From positions 1 to 32,365 of the forward strand of contig CALXBO010000024.1 in the NCBI GenBank assembly GCA_944386565.1: 32,365 nt of DNA, given 5' to 3'. The position numbers and the translations under genes are program-made. Below are positions 1 to 10,164 of this stretch, piece after piece; within the stretch, counting starts at the first letter, position 1, and the number at the start of each line of letters is the position of its first letter. Source of the DNA: an uncultured Ruthenibacterium sp. Its GTDB lineage: Bacteria; Bacillota; Clostridia; Oscillospirales; Ruminococcaceae. The notes below the pieces were generated by a model. That model had not been told where the DNA came from, ran no database searches, and saw only the letters and a program-made list of their open reading frames with translations.

Positions 1-76
1 GCGCCACTCCTACTAAAACTGAATATTCCTGCTCAGGGGCTCTTTTTGTGCTGTCTGTACAATCTGGGGCGGTTCA

Positions 77-102
77 CTCCCCCTCGCGGGGGAGGCTGTT
101 TT
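77..102 (+). terminator. hairpin, possible terminator of an upstream gene
   Basis: A 7-bp C/G-rich stem (77-83 with 88-94, loop TCGC) is followed by a short T-rich stretch after GCTG. It may end a transcript entering from left of the window. The T-run is weak. I see no convincing gene in bases 1-270. Confidence 0.4.
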
Positions 103-123
103 ATATTTATATAAGGTAAAAAA

Positions 124-259
124 CGGAAAACCGGCATTTGAACCGAGCACAGGGGACGCTGCCGAATTTCAGCGTGCGCCATACAAAATGTGCAGGTGAA
201 ACCGGAAAAGCGGCATTTGAACCGAGCGCAGGGGACGCTGCCAAAATTCAACCTGCACC
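124..259. repeat. two direct copies of a ~57-bp intergenic repeat
   Basis: Copy 1 (124-180) and copy 2 (203-259) lie 79 nt apart. They share a nearly identical 32-nt core running from CGGCATTTGAACC to GGGGACGCTGCC, with one mismatch. Copy 2 is bounded by an 8-bp inverted repeat (GTGCAGGT at 190-197, ACCTGCAC at 251-258), so it can fold into a long hairpin. The array ends 13 nt before the pyr -35 box. Its function is unknown. Confidence 0.7.
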
Positions 260-272
260 AGTGAAAAGTGCG

Positions 273-302
273 TTGACAAGAGGGTGGGTTCAATGGTAAA
301 AT
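273..302 (+). promoter_or_regulatory. pyr operon sigma-70 promoter
   Basis: TTGACA (273-278), an 18-nt spacer and TAAAAT (297-302) predict transcription starting near 309. It is the only good promoter ahead of pyrC and makes pyrC the first gene of the operon. Confidence 0.75.
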
Positions 303-337
303 ACTATGAAAGAATCTGGAAAGGCGGAAACGGCACG

Positions 338-406
338 ATGGAGCGGAGCGTCATTTTTGGCTGCATGGCATTGTTCTCGGGCCTTTGCCGTCGCTTTTGC
401 TCTTGA
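338..406 (+). CDS. candidate pyr leader peptide (22 aa)
   Basis: This short ORF (ATG 338, TGA 404-406) lies wholly inside the predicted pyr leader RNA. It has a Shine-Dalgarno-like AAAGGCGG at 320-327, 10 nt before the ATG. It begins MERSVIFG and ends LCRRFCS. Its stop codon overlaps the first base of the terminator stem at 406, and the coding DNA is T-rich compared with its surroundings. In enterobacterial pyrBI, a ribosome translating a leader peptide close behind RNA polymerase blocks the terminator when UTP is low, and the layout here matches that design. No homologous peptide is known to me, so both its translation and its role are inferred. Confidence 0.5.
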   Translation: MERSVIFGCMALFSGLCRRFCS

Positions 407-436
407 CTTTTCCCTTTTCGGGAAAAGTTTTTTTTT
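406..436 (+). terminator. pyr operon attenuator terminator
   Basis: A perfect 9-bp stem (ACTTTTCCC at 406-414, GGGAAAAGT at 420-428) with a 5-nt loop runs into nine consecutive T residues (428-436). It lies between the promoter and the pyrC ribosome site, so some polymerases must read through it for the operon to be expressed. I find no PyrR-binding-loop consensus in the leader. Confidence 0.85.
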
Positions 437-466
437 GCCCAGGACCGGAAAGGAGACAGAACGTCC

Positions 467-1657
467 ATGCTCATCACAAGCGCCGTCCTCACGGACGCAA
501 CCGGCACGCGCCGCGGCTGCGCGCGCATTGAAAACGGTGTGTTCACCGAATTCGGCGAGACGCTCGAAGCCCGCGAGGGCGAGGAGGTCTTTGACGCGCA
601 CGGCAAGACGCTGATGCCCGCGTTCCTCGATCTGCACACCCACTTCCGCACCCCCGGTTTCGAGTACAAGGAGACGGTCGAGACCGGCTCGCGCGCAGCC
701 GCGCGCGGCGGCTACACGATGGTCAACTGCATGGCCAACACAAAACCCGTCTGCTCGTCGGCCGCCATCGCGCAGAGCGTCATGGACGAGGCAAAGCGCG
801 TCGGATTGTGCGACGTCAACCAGTGCGTCTCCATCACGAAGGACTTCGACGGCGAGACCATCTCGCACCTGCGCGCGCTGCCCAAGAACATCCGCTTCAT
901 CAGCGAGGACGGCAAGGGCGTGCGCAGCTCGAAAGTCATGTTCGACGCCATGTGCACCGCCGCCCACAAGGGCCTCACGGTCATGAGCCACGCCGAGGAC
1001 ATGGACCTCTCGCCCATCGACTACCGCCTCGCCGAAAACCTCGAGACAGCGCGCAATCTCTACATCGCGCAGTCCACGGGCGCGCGGCTCCACATGTGCC
1101 ACGTCAGCACGAAGGAAGCGCTGTGGGACATCCTCGAGGCAAAGCGCCGCGGCGTGAACGTCACGTTCGAAGTCACGCCGCACCACATCTGGTTCTGCCA
1201 TAACGAGTTCCGCGTCAACCCGCCCATCCGCGAGGAAGAGGACGTGAACGAACTCATCCGGGCGATGCTTGAGGACAAGGTCGACGCCATCGCCACCGAC
1301 CACGCGCCCCACTCGCCCGAGGACAAGGCGAAGGGCGCGCCCGGCTGCGTCGGGCTCGAGACGGCGTTCTCCGTCTGCTACACGAAGCTCTGCCGCGAAC
1401 ACGGCATGAAGCTCGAGACCCTCAGCCGCATGATGAGCAAGACCCCCGCCGAGGTGCTCGGCGTGAAGAAGGGCCTGTTCGAAGCCGGATACGACGGCGA
1501 CGCCGTCCTCGTCGACACCGAAGAGACCTACACCGTCGATCCCGACGACTTCGCCGGAAAGAGCCACAACACCCCGTACGGCGGAATGGAACTGACCGGA
1601 CGCGTGCTGGCCACCATCAAGGCCGGACGCTTCACATACCGCGACAGCCGCATTTGA
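467..1657 (+). CDS. pyrC: dihydroorotase
   Basis: Catalyses reversible cyclisation of N-carbamoyl-L-aspartate to dihydroorotate, the third step of de novo pyrimidine synthesis, in the cytoplasm. The 396-residue protein has the amidohydrolase metal motif DLHTHFR (His57, His59), the ISEDGKGV segment, a CHVST histidine motif and ATDHAPHS near residue 278. It resembles the class I bacterial enzymes but is a little shorter than their usual ~425 residues. ATG 467 is chosen because AAAGGAG lies at 449-455. It is the first gene of the operon. The stop codon is followed directly by the pyrF ribosome site, which suggests translational coupling. Confidence 0.95.
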   Translation: MLITSAVLTDATGTRRGCARIENGVFTEFGETLEAREGEEVFDAHGKTLMPAFLDLHTHFRTPGFEYKETVETGSRAAARGGYTMVNCMANTKPVCSSAAIAQSVMDEAKRVGLCDVNQCVSITKDFDGETISHLRALPKNIRFISEDGKGVRSSKVMFDAMCTAAHKGLTVMSHAEDMDLSPIDYRLAENLETARNLYIAQSTGARLHMCHVSTKEALWDILEAKRRGVNVTFEVTPHHIWFCHNEFRVNPPIREEEDVNELIRAMLEDKVDAIATDHAPHSPEDKAKGAPGCVGLETAFSVCYTKLCREHGMKLETLSRMMSKTPAEVLGVKKGLFEAGYDGDAVLVDTEETYTVDPDDFAGKSHNTPYGGMELTGRVLATIKAGRFTYRDSRI

Positions 1658-1668
1658 AGGAGGAAATT

Positions 1669-2538
1669 ATGATGCTGCAAATGGACAGACTGTACGAATC
1701 CGTGCAGGAAAAAGGCCACGTCTGCGTGGGCCTCGACACCGACTTTTCCTATCTCCCCGAGGGCTTTGCCGACCCCGCCCTCACCGCGGGCGAGAACATC
1801 GTGCGCTTCAACAAGGCGCTCATCGACGCCACCAAGGACGTCGCGGGCTGCTACAAGGTGCAGATCGCGTACTACGAGTCCCTCGGGCTCGACGGCATGC
1901 GCGCGTATAAATCCACTCTGGATTATCTGCACAAAAATAAACAGATTGTAATTGCCGACATCAAGCGCGGCGACATCGCCAAAACGGCCGAGCTGTACGC
2001 GAAAGCGCACTTCGAGGGCGACTTCGAGGCCGACCTCATCACCCTCGCGCCGTACATGGGTCTTGACTCCATCACGCCGTACACGCCGTACATGGAAAAG
2101 GCGGGCAAGGGCGTGTTCGTGCTGTGCCGCACGTCGAACGGCGGCGCGAAGGACTTCGAGTACGAGAAGCTCGCCGACGGCCGCCACGTCTACGACCTCG
2201 TGGGCGATAAGATCACGGAGCTGGGCAGCGCGTACATGGGCGAGCACGGATATTCTTCCGTCGGCCTTGTCATCGGCGGCACGCACATCGAGGAGGCCGC
2301 GGAGATCCGCGCCCGCTACAAAAATACGTTCTTCCTCATCCCCGGCTACGGCGCGCAGGGCGGCAAGGCCGAGGACATCGCGCAGTACCTCACGAACGCG
2401 AACGGCGGCGTCGTCAACTCGAGCCGCGCCATCCTGCTGGCCTACAAAAAGCAGCCGGGCGTCGCGTTCGACGAAGCCGCGTACAACGAATGCGTCAACA
2501 TGAAAGGAGCCATTGCCGATGCGTGCGCAAAGCTGTGA
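1669..2538 (+). CDS. pyrF: orotidine-5'-phosphate decarboxylase
   Basis: Decarboxylates OMP to UMP, the last step of the pathway. Recognised by CVGLDTDFSYLP at the N-terminus, the catalytic DIKRGDIAKTAE motif (Lys and Asp of the DxKxxD signature) and the phosphate-binding IPGYGAQGG loop. At about 289 residues it belongs to the long subgroup of OMP decarboxylases rather than the ~230-residue E. coli type. AAGGAGG at 1657-1663 fits ATG 1669 or the adjacent ATG 1672; an upstream in-frame TTG at 1654 overlaps the pyrC stop and is unlikely to be used. The 3' end overlaps pyrK by 20 nt. Confidence 0.95.
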   Translation: MMLQMDRLYESVQEKGHVCVGLDTDFSYLPEGFADPALTAGENIVRFNKALIDATKDVAGCYKVQIAYYESLGLDGMRAYKSTLDYLHKNKQIVIADIKRGDIAKTAELYAKAHFEGDFEADLITLAPYMGLDSITPYTPYMEKAGKGVFVLCRTSNGGAKDFEYEKLADGRHVYDLVGDKITELGSAYMGEHGYSSVGLVIGGTHIEEAAEIRARYKNTFFLIPGYGAQGGKAEDIAQYLTNANGGVVNSSRAILLAYKKQPGVAFDEAAYNECVNMKGAIADACAKL

Positions 2539-3286
2539 CGCTCCCGTTCTCGAGAACTCGGTCGCCGCGTCCGACATCCGCCTGATGCGCGTGCGGCTGC
2601 CTGAGGACCAGCCCTTGCCGAAGGCGGGCATGTTCTACATGCTGCGCGCGTGGGCGGCGGACGAGCCCCCGCTGCTGTCGCGCCCCATCAGCGTGCACCG
2701 CTGGGACGAGGCAAGCCGCGAACTGGAATTCCTCTATCAGGTCAAGGGCAAGGGCACGGAGAAGCTCGCCGCGCTCGCAGAGGGCGAGACCGTCAGCCTG
2801 ACGGGCCCCGCGGGCAACGGCTTCCCGGTGGAGGCCGCGCGCGGCAAGAAAGTGGCCGTCGTGGGCGGCGGCATCGGCACCGCGCCGCTTTTGCAGCTGG
2901 TGCGCGAAGTGCACCCCATCGCCGCGCAGACCGACTTCCTCGCGGGCTACCGCGACGAGGTGTACCGCATCGACGCGTTCGAGCCGTTCTGCTCGAACAT
3001 CTACGTCGCCACGGACACGGGCAGCTTCGGCAAAAAGGGCTTTGTCACGGAGCTGCTCGGCCCGGAAAAGTACGATGTTGTGTTCATCTGCGGCCCGGAG
3101 ATCATGATGAAAAACACCGCCCGCATGTGCCTTGAAGCGGGCGTGGAGTGCTACGTCAGCAAGGAGGGCGTGATGGCCTGCGGTCTCGGCGCTTGCCTCG
3201 GCTGCACGTGCCGCACCGAAAAGGGCGAGCCGGTGTGCGTCTGCAAGGACGGCCCGGTGTTCGAGGGGAGTGTGTTCTATGGCTGA
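2519..3286 (+). CDS. pyrK: dihydroorotate dehydrogenase electron transfer subunit
   Basis: FAD and [2Fe-2S] subunit that passes electrons from PyrD to NAD+ in the class 1B dihydroorotate dehydrogenase. The 255 residues show the flavin-binding LSRPISVH motif (about 54-61), a nucleotide-binding GGGIGTAPL (about 117-125), CGPEIMM, and a C-terminal cluster site with Cys221, Cys226, Cys229 and Cys242 (or Cys240), followed by the usual KDGPVF. ATG 2519 has AAAGGAG at 2503-2509. The start lies inside the end of pyrF, and the stop overlaps pyrD by 8 nt, as expected for subunits made in equal amounts. Confidence 0.95.
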   Translation: MRAQSCDAPVLENSVAASDIRLMRVRLPEDQPLPKAGMFYMLRAWAADEPPLLSRPISVHRWDEASRELEFLYQVKGKGTEKLAALAEGETVSLTGPAGNGFPVEAARGKKVAVVGGGIGTAPLLQLVREVHPIAAQTDFLAGYRDEVYRIDAFEPFCSNIYVATDTGSFGKKGFVTELLGPEKYDVVFICGPEIMMKNTARMCLEAGVECYVSKEGVMACGLGACLGCTCRTEKGEPVCVCKDGPVFEGSVFYG

Positions 3287-4184
3287 TCTGCGCGTGAATC
3301 TGTGCGGCAAAGAGCTGCGCACCCCCGTCATCGGCGCGTCCGGAACGTACGGTTTCGGCGGCGAATTCTCGGGCATCGTCGACATGAACTGGGTCGGCGC
3401 GGTGTCCGGCAAGGGGCTGACGCTCGAGGGCAAGGCCGGCAACACCGGCGTGCGCCTGTATGAGACGCCGTCCGGGCTCATCAACTCCATCGGTTTGCAG
3501 AACCCCGGCGTTCGCCACTTCATCGAGCACGAGCTGCCCGCGATGCGCGCGCTCGGCCCGGCCGTGATGGCGAACCTCGGCGGCAGCACCATCGAGACGT
3601 ACGAGGAGGGCGCGCGCCTGCTCGACGCGACGGACGTCGATTTCATCGAGCTGAACATCTCGTGCCCGAACGTCAAGGCGGGCGGCATCGCGTACGGCGT
3701 CAAGGCCGACAGCGCGCATGAGGTGGTGTCCCGCGTGCGCAAGTGCACGACGAAGCCGCTCATCGTCAAGCTCTCGCCGAACGCCGAGAACATCACCGAG
3801 ATGGCCCTCGCGTGCGAAGCGGCGGGCGCAGACGGCCTGAGCCTTGTGAATACGTTCCAGGCCATGGCCATCGACCTCGACAAGCGCCGCCCGGTGTTCG
3901 ACAACGTGTTCGCGGGCCTGTCCGGCCCTGCCATCCGCCCCATCGCGCTGCGCATGGTGTATCAGGTGTGCAAGGCGGTCAAGGTGCCCGTCGTCGGTCT
4001 CGGCGGCATCGCCACGGCGCACGACGCGCTCGAGTTCATCATGGCGGGCGCGGCGGCCGTGCAGATCGGCACGGCGAACTTCGCGAATCCCCGCGCGTGC
4101 GAGGACGTCGCGCGCGGCATCGCGGACTGGATGGACGCCCATAACGTCGCCACGCTCGACGAGATCCGCGGCGCGGCGCTGTGA
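3279..4184 (+). CDS. pyrD: dihydroorotate dehydrogenase, catalytic subunit (class 1B)
   Basis: Oxidises dihydroorotate to orotate using FMN. This 301-residue cytosolic TIM-barrel protein has the SGTYGFGGEF segment near the N-terminus, NISCPNVKAGG carrying the class 1 catalytic cysteine (about Cys129), IVKLSPN, and the C-terminal FMN-binding GLGGIATAHDALEF and GAAAVQIGTANF. The adjacent pyrK supports NAD-dependent class 1B rather than quinone-linked class 2. ATG 3279 has GAGGGGAG at 3263-3270 and overlaps the pyrK stop. The gene is followed by about 370 nt of non-coding, repeat-rich DNA before pyrE. Confidence 0.96.
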   Translation: MADLRVNLCGKELRTPVIGASGTYGFGGEFSGIVDMNWVGAVSGKGLTLEGKAGNTGVRLYETPSGLINSIGLQNPGVRHFIEHELPAMRALGPAVMANLGGSTIETYEEGARLLDATDVDFIELNISCPNVKAGGIAYGVKADSAHEVVSRVRKCTTKPLIVKLSPNAENITEMALACEAAGADGLSLVNTFQAMAIDLDKRRPVFDNVFAGLSGPAIRPIALRMVYQVCKAVKVPVVGLGGIATAHDALEFIMAGAAAVQIGTANFANPRACEDVARGIADWMDAHNVATLDEIRGAAL

Positions 4185-4221
4185 GGAAGGGCTTCGCAGG
4201 CGGGAGAGGGTGAAAATGCCC

Positions 4222-4334
4222 TGCCGCCACCCCTCCGGCCCTCCGGGCCACCTCATCTCGGCCTAAGAGCCGCCGCTTGCGCGGCGGTTGGCCTCGAAAC
4301 GCCGCCTGCGGGCGTCAGCCCTCAAAGGGGAGCC
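4222..4334. repeat. degenerate copy of the palindromic intergenic repeat
   Basis: Contains CCACCCCTCCGGCCCTCCGG, a GC-rich hairpin (GCCGCC/GGCGGT around 4269-4290) and a final CTCAAAGGGGAGCC. The same blocks occur in the full copies at 5148-5246 and 11940-12046. It abuts another copy at 4342. Confidence 0.6.
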
Positions 4335-4341
4335 GCCCTTT

Positions 4342-4517
4342 GCCTCCCCTTTTAGGGGAGGTGCCCCGAAGGGGCGGAAGGGTGAATTCCACGGGCGTAG
4401 ACCTTCGCAGACGCTTTTTAATTCCGAAGAGAAACGCTTCGAAAGTTTGTGCAAACGGCCACGCCCTGCCGCCACCCCTCAGTCCCCTGCGGGGACAGCT
4501 CCCCTCAAAGGGGAGCC
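4342..4517 (-). repeat. palindromic intergenic repeat, inverted copy with an enlarged core
   Basis: Outer blocks GCCTCCCCTTTTAGGGGAGG and CAGTCCCCTGCGGGGACAG ... GGGGAGCC match, in reverse orientation, the element at 5148-5246. The two halves are separated by a longer unrelated core (about 4388-4470). It lies within the pyr operon between pyrD and pyrE and contains no strong T-run. Confidence 0.7.
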
Positions 4518-4550
4518 AACAAGGAATATGATATAAAGGAGAAATGCCTT

Positions 4551-5141
4551 ATGACGAATCTGGAAATTCTGAAATCGTGCGACGCGTTCCTGGAGGGCCA
4601 CTTCCTGCTGTCCTCCGGCCGTCATTCCTCCGCGTACTGCCAGATGGCCTATCTGCAGCAGTATCCCGACAAGTGCGCCGCCGTCATGGCCACGGTCGCC
4701 GAGAAACTGAAAGACATGGACATCGACGTCATCGTCGGCCCGGCGATGGGCGGCATCGTGTACGCGTATGAGCTCGCGCGCCAGACCGGCAAGCGCGCCA
4801 TCTTCACCGAGCGCGTCGACAACGTCATGACGCTCAAGCGCTTCGCCATCCAGCCGGGTGAGAAGTGCGTCATCGCCGAGGACGTCGTCACCACGGGTAT
4901 CTCCTCGCTCGAGACGAAGAAGGTCATCGAAGCCGCGGGCGGCGAGTGCCTCGGCATCGTGTGCGTCGTCGACCGCACGAAGGAGGACGCTCCCTCTCCC
5001 ATCCCCATCCTCGCGAGCGCTCTGAAACTCGACCTGCCGAACTATCCGGCCGACGAGTGCCCCATCTGCGCCGAGGGCAAGCTGCCGCTCGTGCATCTCG
5101 GCAGCCGCAAGATGAAGGAAGCCGCGAAGCAGACGCTGTAA
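4551..5141 (+). CDS. pyrE: orotate phosphoribosyltransferase
   Basis: Transfers the ribose 5-phosphate group of PRPP to orotate, giving OMP for PyrF. The 196-residue protein carries the type I phosphoribosyltransferase PRPP motif in VIAEDVVTTGIS (acidic pair followed by TTG) and the upstream VGPAMGGIVYAYELAR segment, and is about the usual length. A longer in-frame ORF begins upstream inside the repeat, but ATG 4551 is preferred because AAAGGAG lies at 4535-4541. It is separated from pyrD and carA by repeat elements but shares their direction. I see no promoter or T-rich terminator in either gap, so it is probably cotranscribed. Confidence 0.95.
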   Translation: MTNLEILKSCDAFLEGHFLLSSGRHSSAYCQMAYLQQYPDKCAAVMATVAEKLKDMDIDVIVGPAMGGIVYAYELARQTGKRAIFTERVDNVMTLKRFAIQPGEKCVIAEDVVTTGISSLETKKVIEAAGGECLGIVCVVDRTKEDAPSPIPILASALKLDLPNYPADECPICAEGKLPLVHLGSRKMKEAAKQTL

Positions 5142-5147
5142 GAGCCG

Positions 5148-5246
5148 GGCTCCCCTTTGGAGGGGAGCTGTCCCCGAAGGGGACTGAGGGGTGGCGGTCC
5201 ACCCTTCCGCCTCACTTCGTTCGGCACCTCCCCTCAAAGGGGAGGC
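5148..5246 (+). repeat. palindromic intergenic repeat, complete copy
   Basis: Two palindromic halves: GGCTCCCCT ... GGGGAGCTGTCCCC ... GGGGACTGAGGGGTG, then CACCCTTCCGCC ... CACCTCCCCT ... AGGGGAGGC. It is closely similar to 11940-12046. It lies between pyrE and carA; several GC-rich hairpins can form without T-runs. Confidence 0.75.
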
Positions 5247-5316
5247 AAGCTCCTGCCAAGCAGCAGGGGACGGTCACAAAGGGCATCAAACGCCTGTTAA
5301 AAGAAAGAGGGATCGT

Positions 5317-6417
5317 ATGAAAGCAATGCTGGTTCTTGCCAACGGCATGGTGTTTGAGGGAAAGAACTTCGGCGCGCAGGGAACGCGCGTGGGCGAAGTC
5401 GTGTTCAACACGGGCATGGTGGGCTATGAAGAGACGCTCACCGACCCCAGCTACTACGGCCAGATCATCACGGCCGCATATCCGCTCGTGGGCAACTACG
5501 GCGTGAACGGCGAGGACGCCGAGTCCTCCCGCATCTGGGCGTTCGGCTACATCGTGCGCGAGGCGTGCGAGACGCCGTCGAACTTCCGCTGCAAAAAGAC
5601 GCTCGACGCGTTTTTGAAAGAGCAGAACATCATCGGCCTCGAGGGCATCGACACGCGCCGCCTCGTGCGTGTGCTGCGTGAGGCCGGCGTCATGAACGGC
5701 GCGCTCACCACCGAATACGAGACGGCCGAGGCCGCGCTCGCGGACGAGAAGCTGATGGAATCCATCCGCAGCTACGCCGTCACGGAGGCCGTCAAGAGCG
5801 TCACCACCGGCGAGCCGGAGGTGTTCAACGAGGACGGCAGCTACCGCGTCGCCCTGTTCGACTTCGGCTGCAAGCGCAACATCGTGCGCTGCCTTGTCAA
5901 GCGCGGCTGCCGCGTGGCGGTCGTGCCCGCCGAGACGACGGCCGATCAGCTGAAAGACATGGACCTCGACGGCATCATGCTCTCGAACGGCCCCGGCGAC
6001 CCCGCCGAGAACGTGCAGATCATCGAAAACCTGCGTGACATCGCCAAAATGGGCCTGCCCATCTTCGGCATCTGCCTCGGCCACCAGCTGATGGCGCTCG
6101 CGCAGGGCGCAAAGACCGAAAAGCTCAAGTACGGCCACCGCGGCGTCAACCAGCCCGTGACCGACCTTGCGCACGGCCGCACCTACATCACCAGCCAGAA
6201 CCACGGCTACGCCGTCGTCGGCAGTTCCGTCGACGCGTCCGTCGCCGAGATCAGCGCCGTGAACGCCAACGACAACACCGTCGAGGGCCTGCGCTACAAG
6301 AATTTCGACTGCTTCACCGTTCAGTTCCACCCCGAGGCGTGCGGCGGCCCGCGCGACACGGAGTATCTGTTCGATGAATTCATCGCCATGATGGCAAAAC
6401 GGAAAGGAGAAGCCTGA
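5317..6417 (+). CDS. carA: carbamoyl-phosphate synthase small subunit
   Basis: Glutamine amidotransferase subunit that hydrolyses glutamine and feeds ammonia to CarB. The 366-residue protein has the CPSase small-subunit N-terminal domain (FNTGMVGYEETLTDPSY) and a class I amidotransferase domain with the nucleophile Cys253 in GICLGHQ and the catalytic His and Glu in FHPEACGGP. ATG 5317 has AAGAGG at 5305-5310; the in-frame upstream ATG at 5191 lies inside the repeat and is rejected. CarB begins 4 nt after its stop. Because the genes sit in the pyr operon, the enzyme presumably serves pyrimidine synthesis, though it may also supply arginine synthesis. Confidence 0.95.
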   Translation: MKAMLVLANGMVFEGKNFGAQGTRVGEVVFNTGMVGYEETLTDPSYYGQIITAAYPLVGNYGVNGEDAESSRIWAFGYIVREACETPSNFRCKKTLDAFLKEQNIIGLEGIDTRRLVRVLREAGVMNGALTTEYETAEAALADEKLMESIRSYAVTEAVKSVTTGEPEVFNEDGSYRVALFDFGCKRNIVRCLVKRGCRVAVVPAETTADQLKDMDLDGIMLSNGPGDPAENVQIIENLRDIAKMGLPIFGICLGHQLMALAQGAKTEKLKYGHRGVNQPVTDLAHGRTYITSQNHGYAVVGSSVDASVAEISAVNANDNTVEGLRYKNFDCFTVQFHPEACGGPRDTEYLFDEFIAMMAKRKGEA

Positions 6418-6421
6418 CAAG

Positions 6422-9622
<3,201 letters not shown>

Positions 9623-9664
9623 TACCTTTGTTTCGTAAAAATCACTGAAATATGCATTATCCTC

Positions 9665-9694
9665 TTGTCAAATCGGGCTTCTTGTGTGTATTAT
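9665..9694 (+). promoter_or_regulatory. promoter of the HU-type gene
   Basis: TTGTCA (9665-9670), an 18-nt spacer and TATTAT (9689-9694). The flanking DNA is AT-rich, unlike the rest of the window. Confidence 0.55.
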
Positions 9695-9743
9695 TATTAA
9701 TAAGAAGTCTCGCAAATTCACGATGGACGGGAGGGATAGCATT

Positions 9744-10025
9744 TTGACTCGGTCCCAGTTGATCGCAAAGGTCGCGAAGGATCTTGACATGCCTGCGGCA
9801 CAGGTCGAGCTTGTGCTGGACGCTGTCTGCGGCGACATCATCCAATGTCTCGCGGAAGGTGAAAAAGTCACGATCACGGGTTTCGGACGCTTTGAGATGC
9901 GGGAGAGAAAGACCAAGGCCTATACCAATCCGAAGACAAAGGCCACAAGCCAGCTTCCGCCGGTTTCGGTCCCCGGTTTCAAGGCGAGCAGCCTGATGAA
10001 GGAGAAGATCGCCCAGAGCAAGTGA
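9744..10025 (+). CDS. HU/IHF-family DNA-binding protein
   Basis: Small basic histone-like protein that bends and compacts DNA. A TTG start at 9744 gives a 93-residue protein beginning MTRSQLIAKVAKD, the standard HU N-terminus, and GGGAGGG at 9729-9735 is well placed. The in-frame ATG at 9723 would add seven residues and lacks a good ribosome site. GFGRFEMRERK and the DNA-arm region (NPKTKATSQLPP) match the HU fold. The arm differs from the usual RNPxTG, so the DNA-binding mode may be atypical. The gene has its own promoter and terminator and is probably monocistronic. Confidence 0.9.
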   Translation: MTRSQLIAKVAKDLDMPAAQVELVLDAVCGDIIQCLAEGEKVTITGFGRFEMRERKTKAYTNPKTKATSQLPPVSVPGFKASSLMKEKIAQSK

Positions 10026-10060
10026 TCGCAGCCCTTCAGGTCTTTGCAGATAATGTTCCG

Positions 10061-10091
10061 GCGCGGCCCCGTTTCGGGGCCGCGCTTTTTT
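10061..10091 (+). terminator. intrinsic terminator after the HU gene
   Basis: GCGCGGCCCC (10061-10070) pairs with GGGGCCGCGC (10076-10085) and is followed by six T residues. Confidence 0.9.
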
Positions 10092-10102
10092 GCGCGCCCG
10101 CG

Positions 10103-10130
10103 TTGCATTCCGCCGCGGATTTGATATAAT
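10103..10130 (+). promoter_or_regulatory. promoter of the DEAD-box gene
   Basis: TTGCAT (10103-10108), a 16-nt spacer and a perfect TATAAT (10125-10130). Confidence 0.7.
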
Positions 10131-10164
10131 AAAATCGAATGTGTGAAGAAAAAGGGAGAATCGT

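Noticed and set aside
124..259. The two upstream repeats as a CRISPR remnant
   Set aside because: Only two copies, unit too long, the gap is repeat-like and no cas gene is near.
442..466. GGAC/GTCC pairing around the pyrC ribosome site as a PyrR-like translational site
   Set aside because: Only 4 bp, and the loop does not match the PyrR consensus.
306..614. ORF starting at ATG 306 in the pyr leader
   Set aside because: It starts at or before the predicted transcript start, has no ribosome site and runs into pyrC in another frame. The ORF at 338 fits the leader far better.
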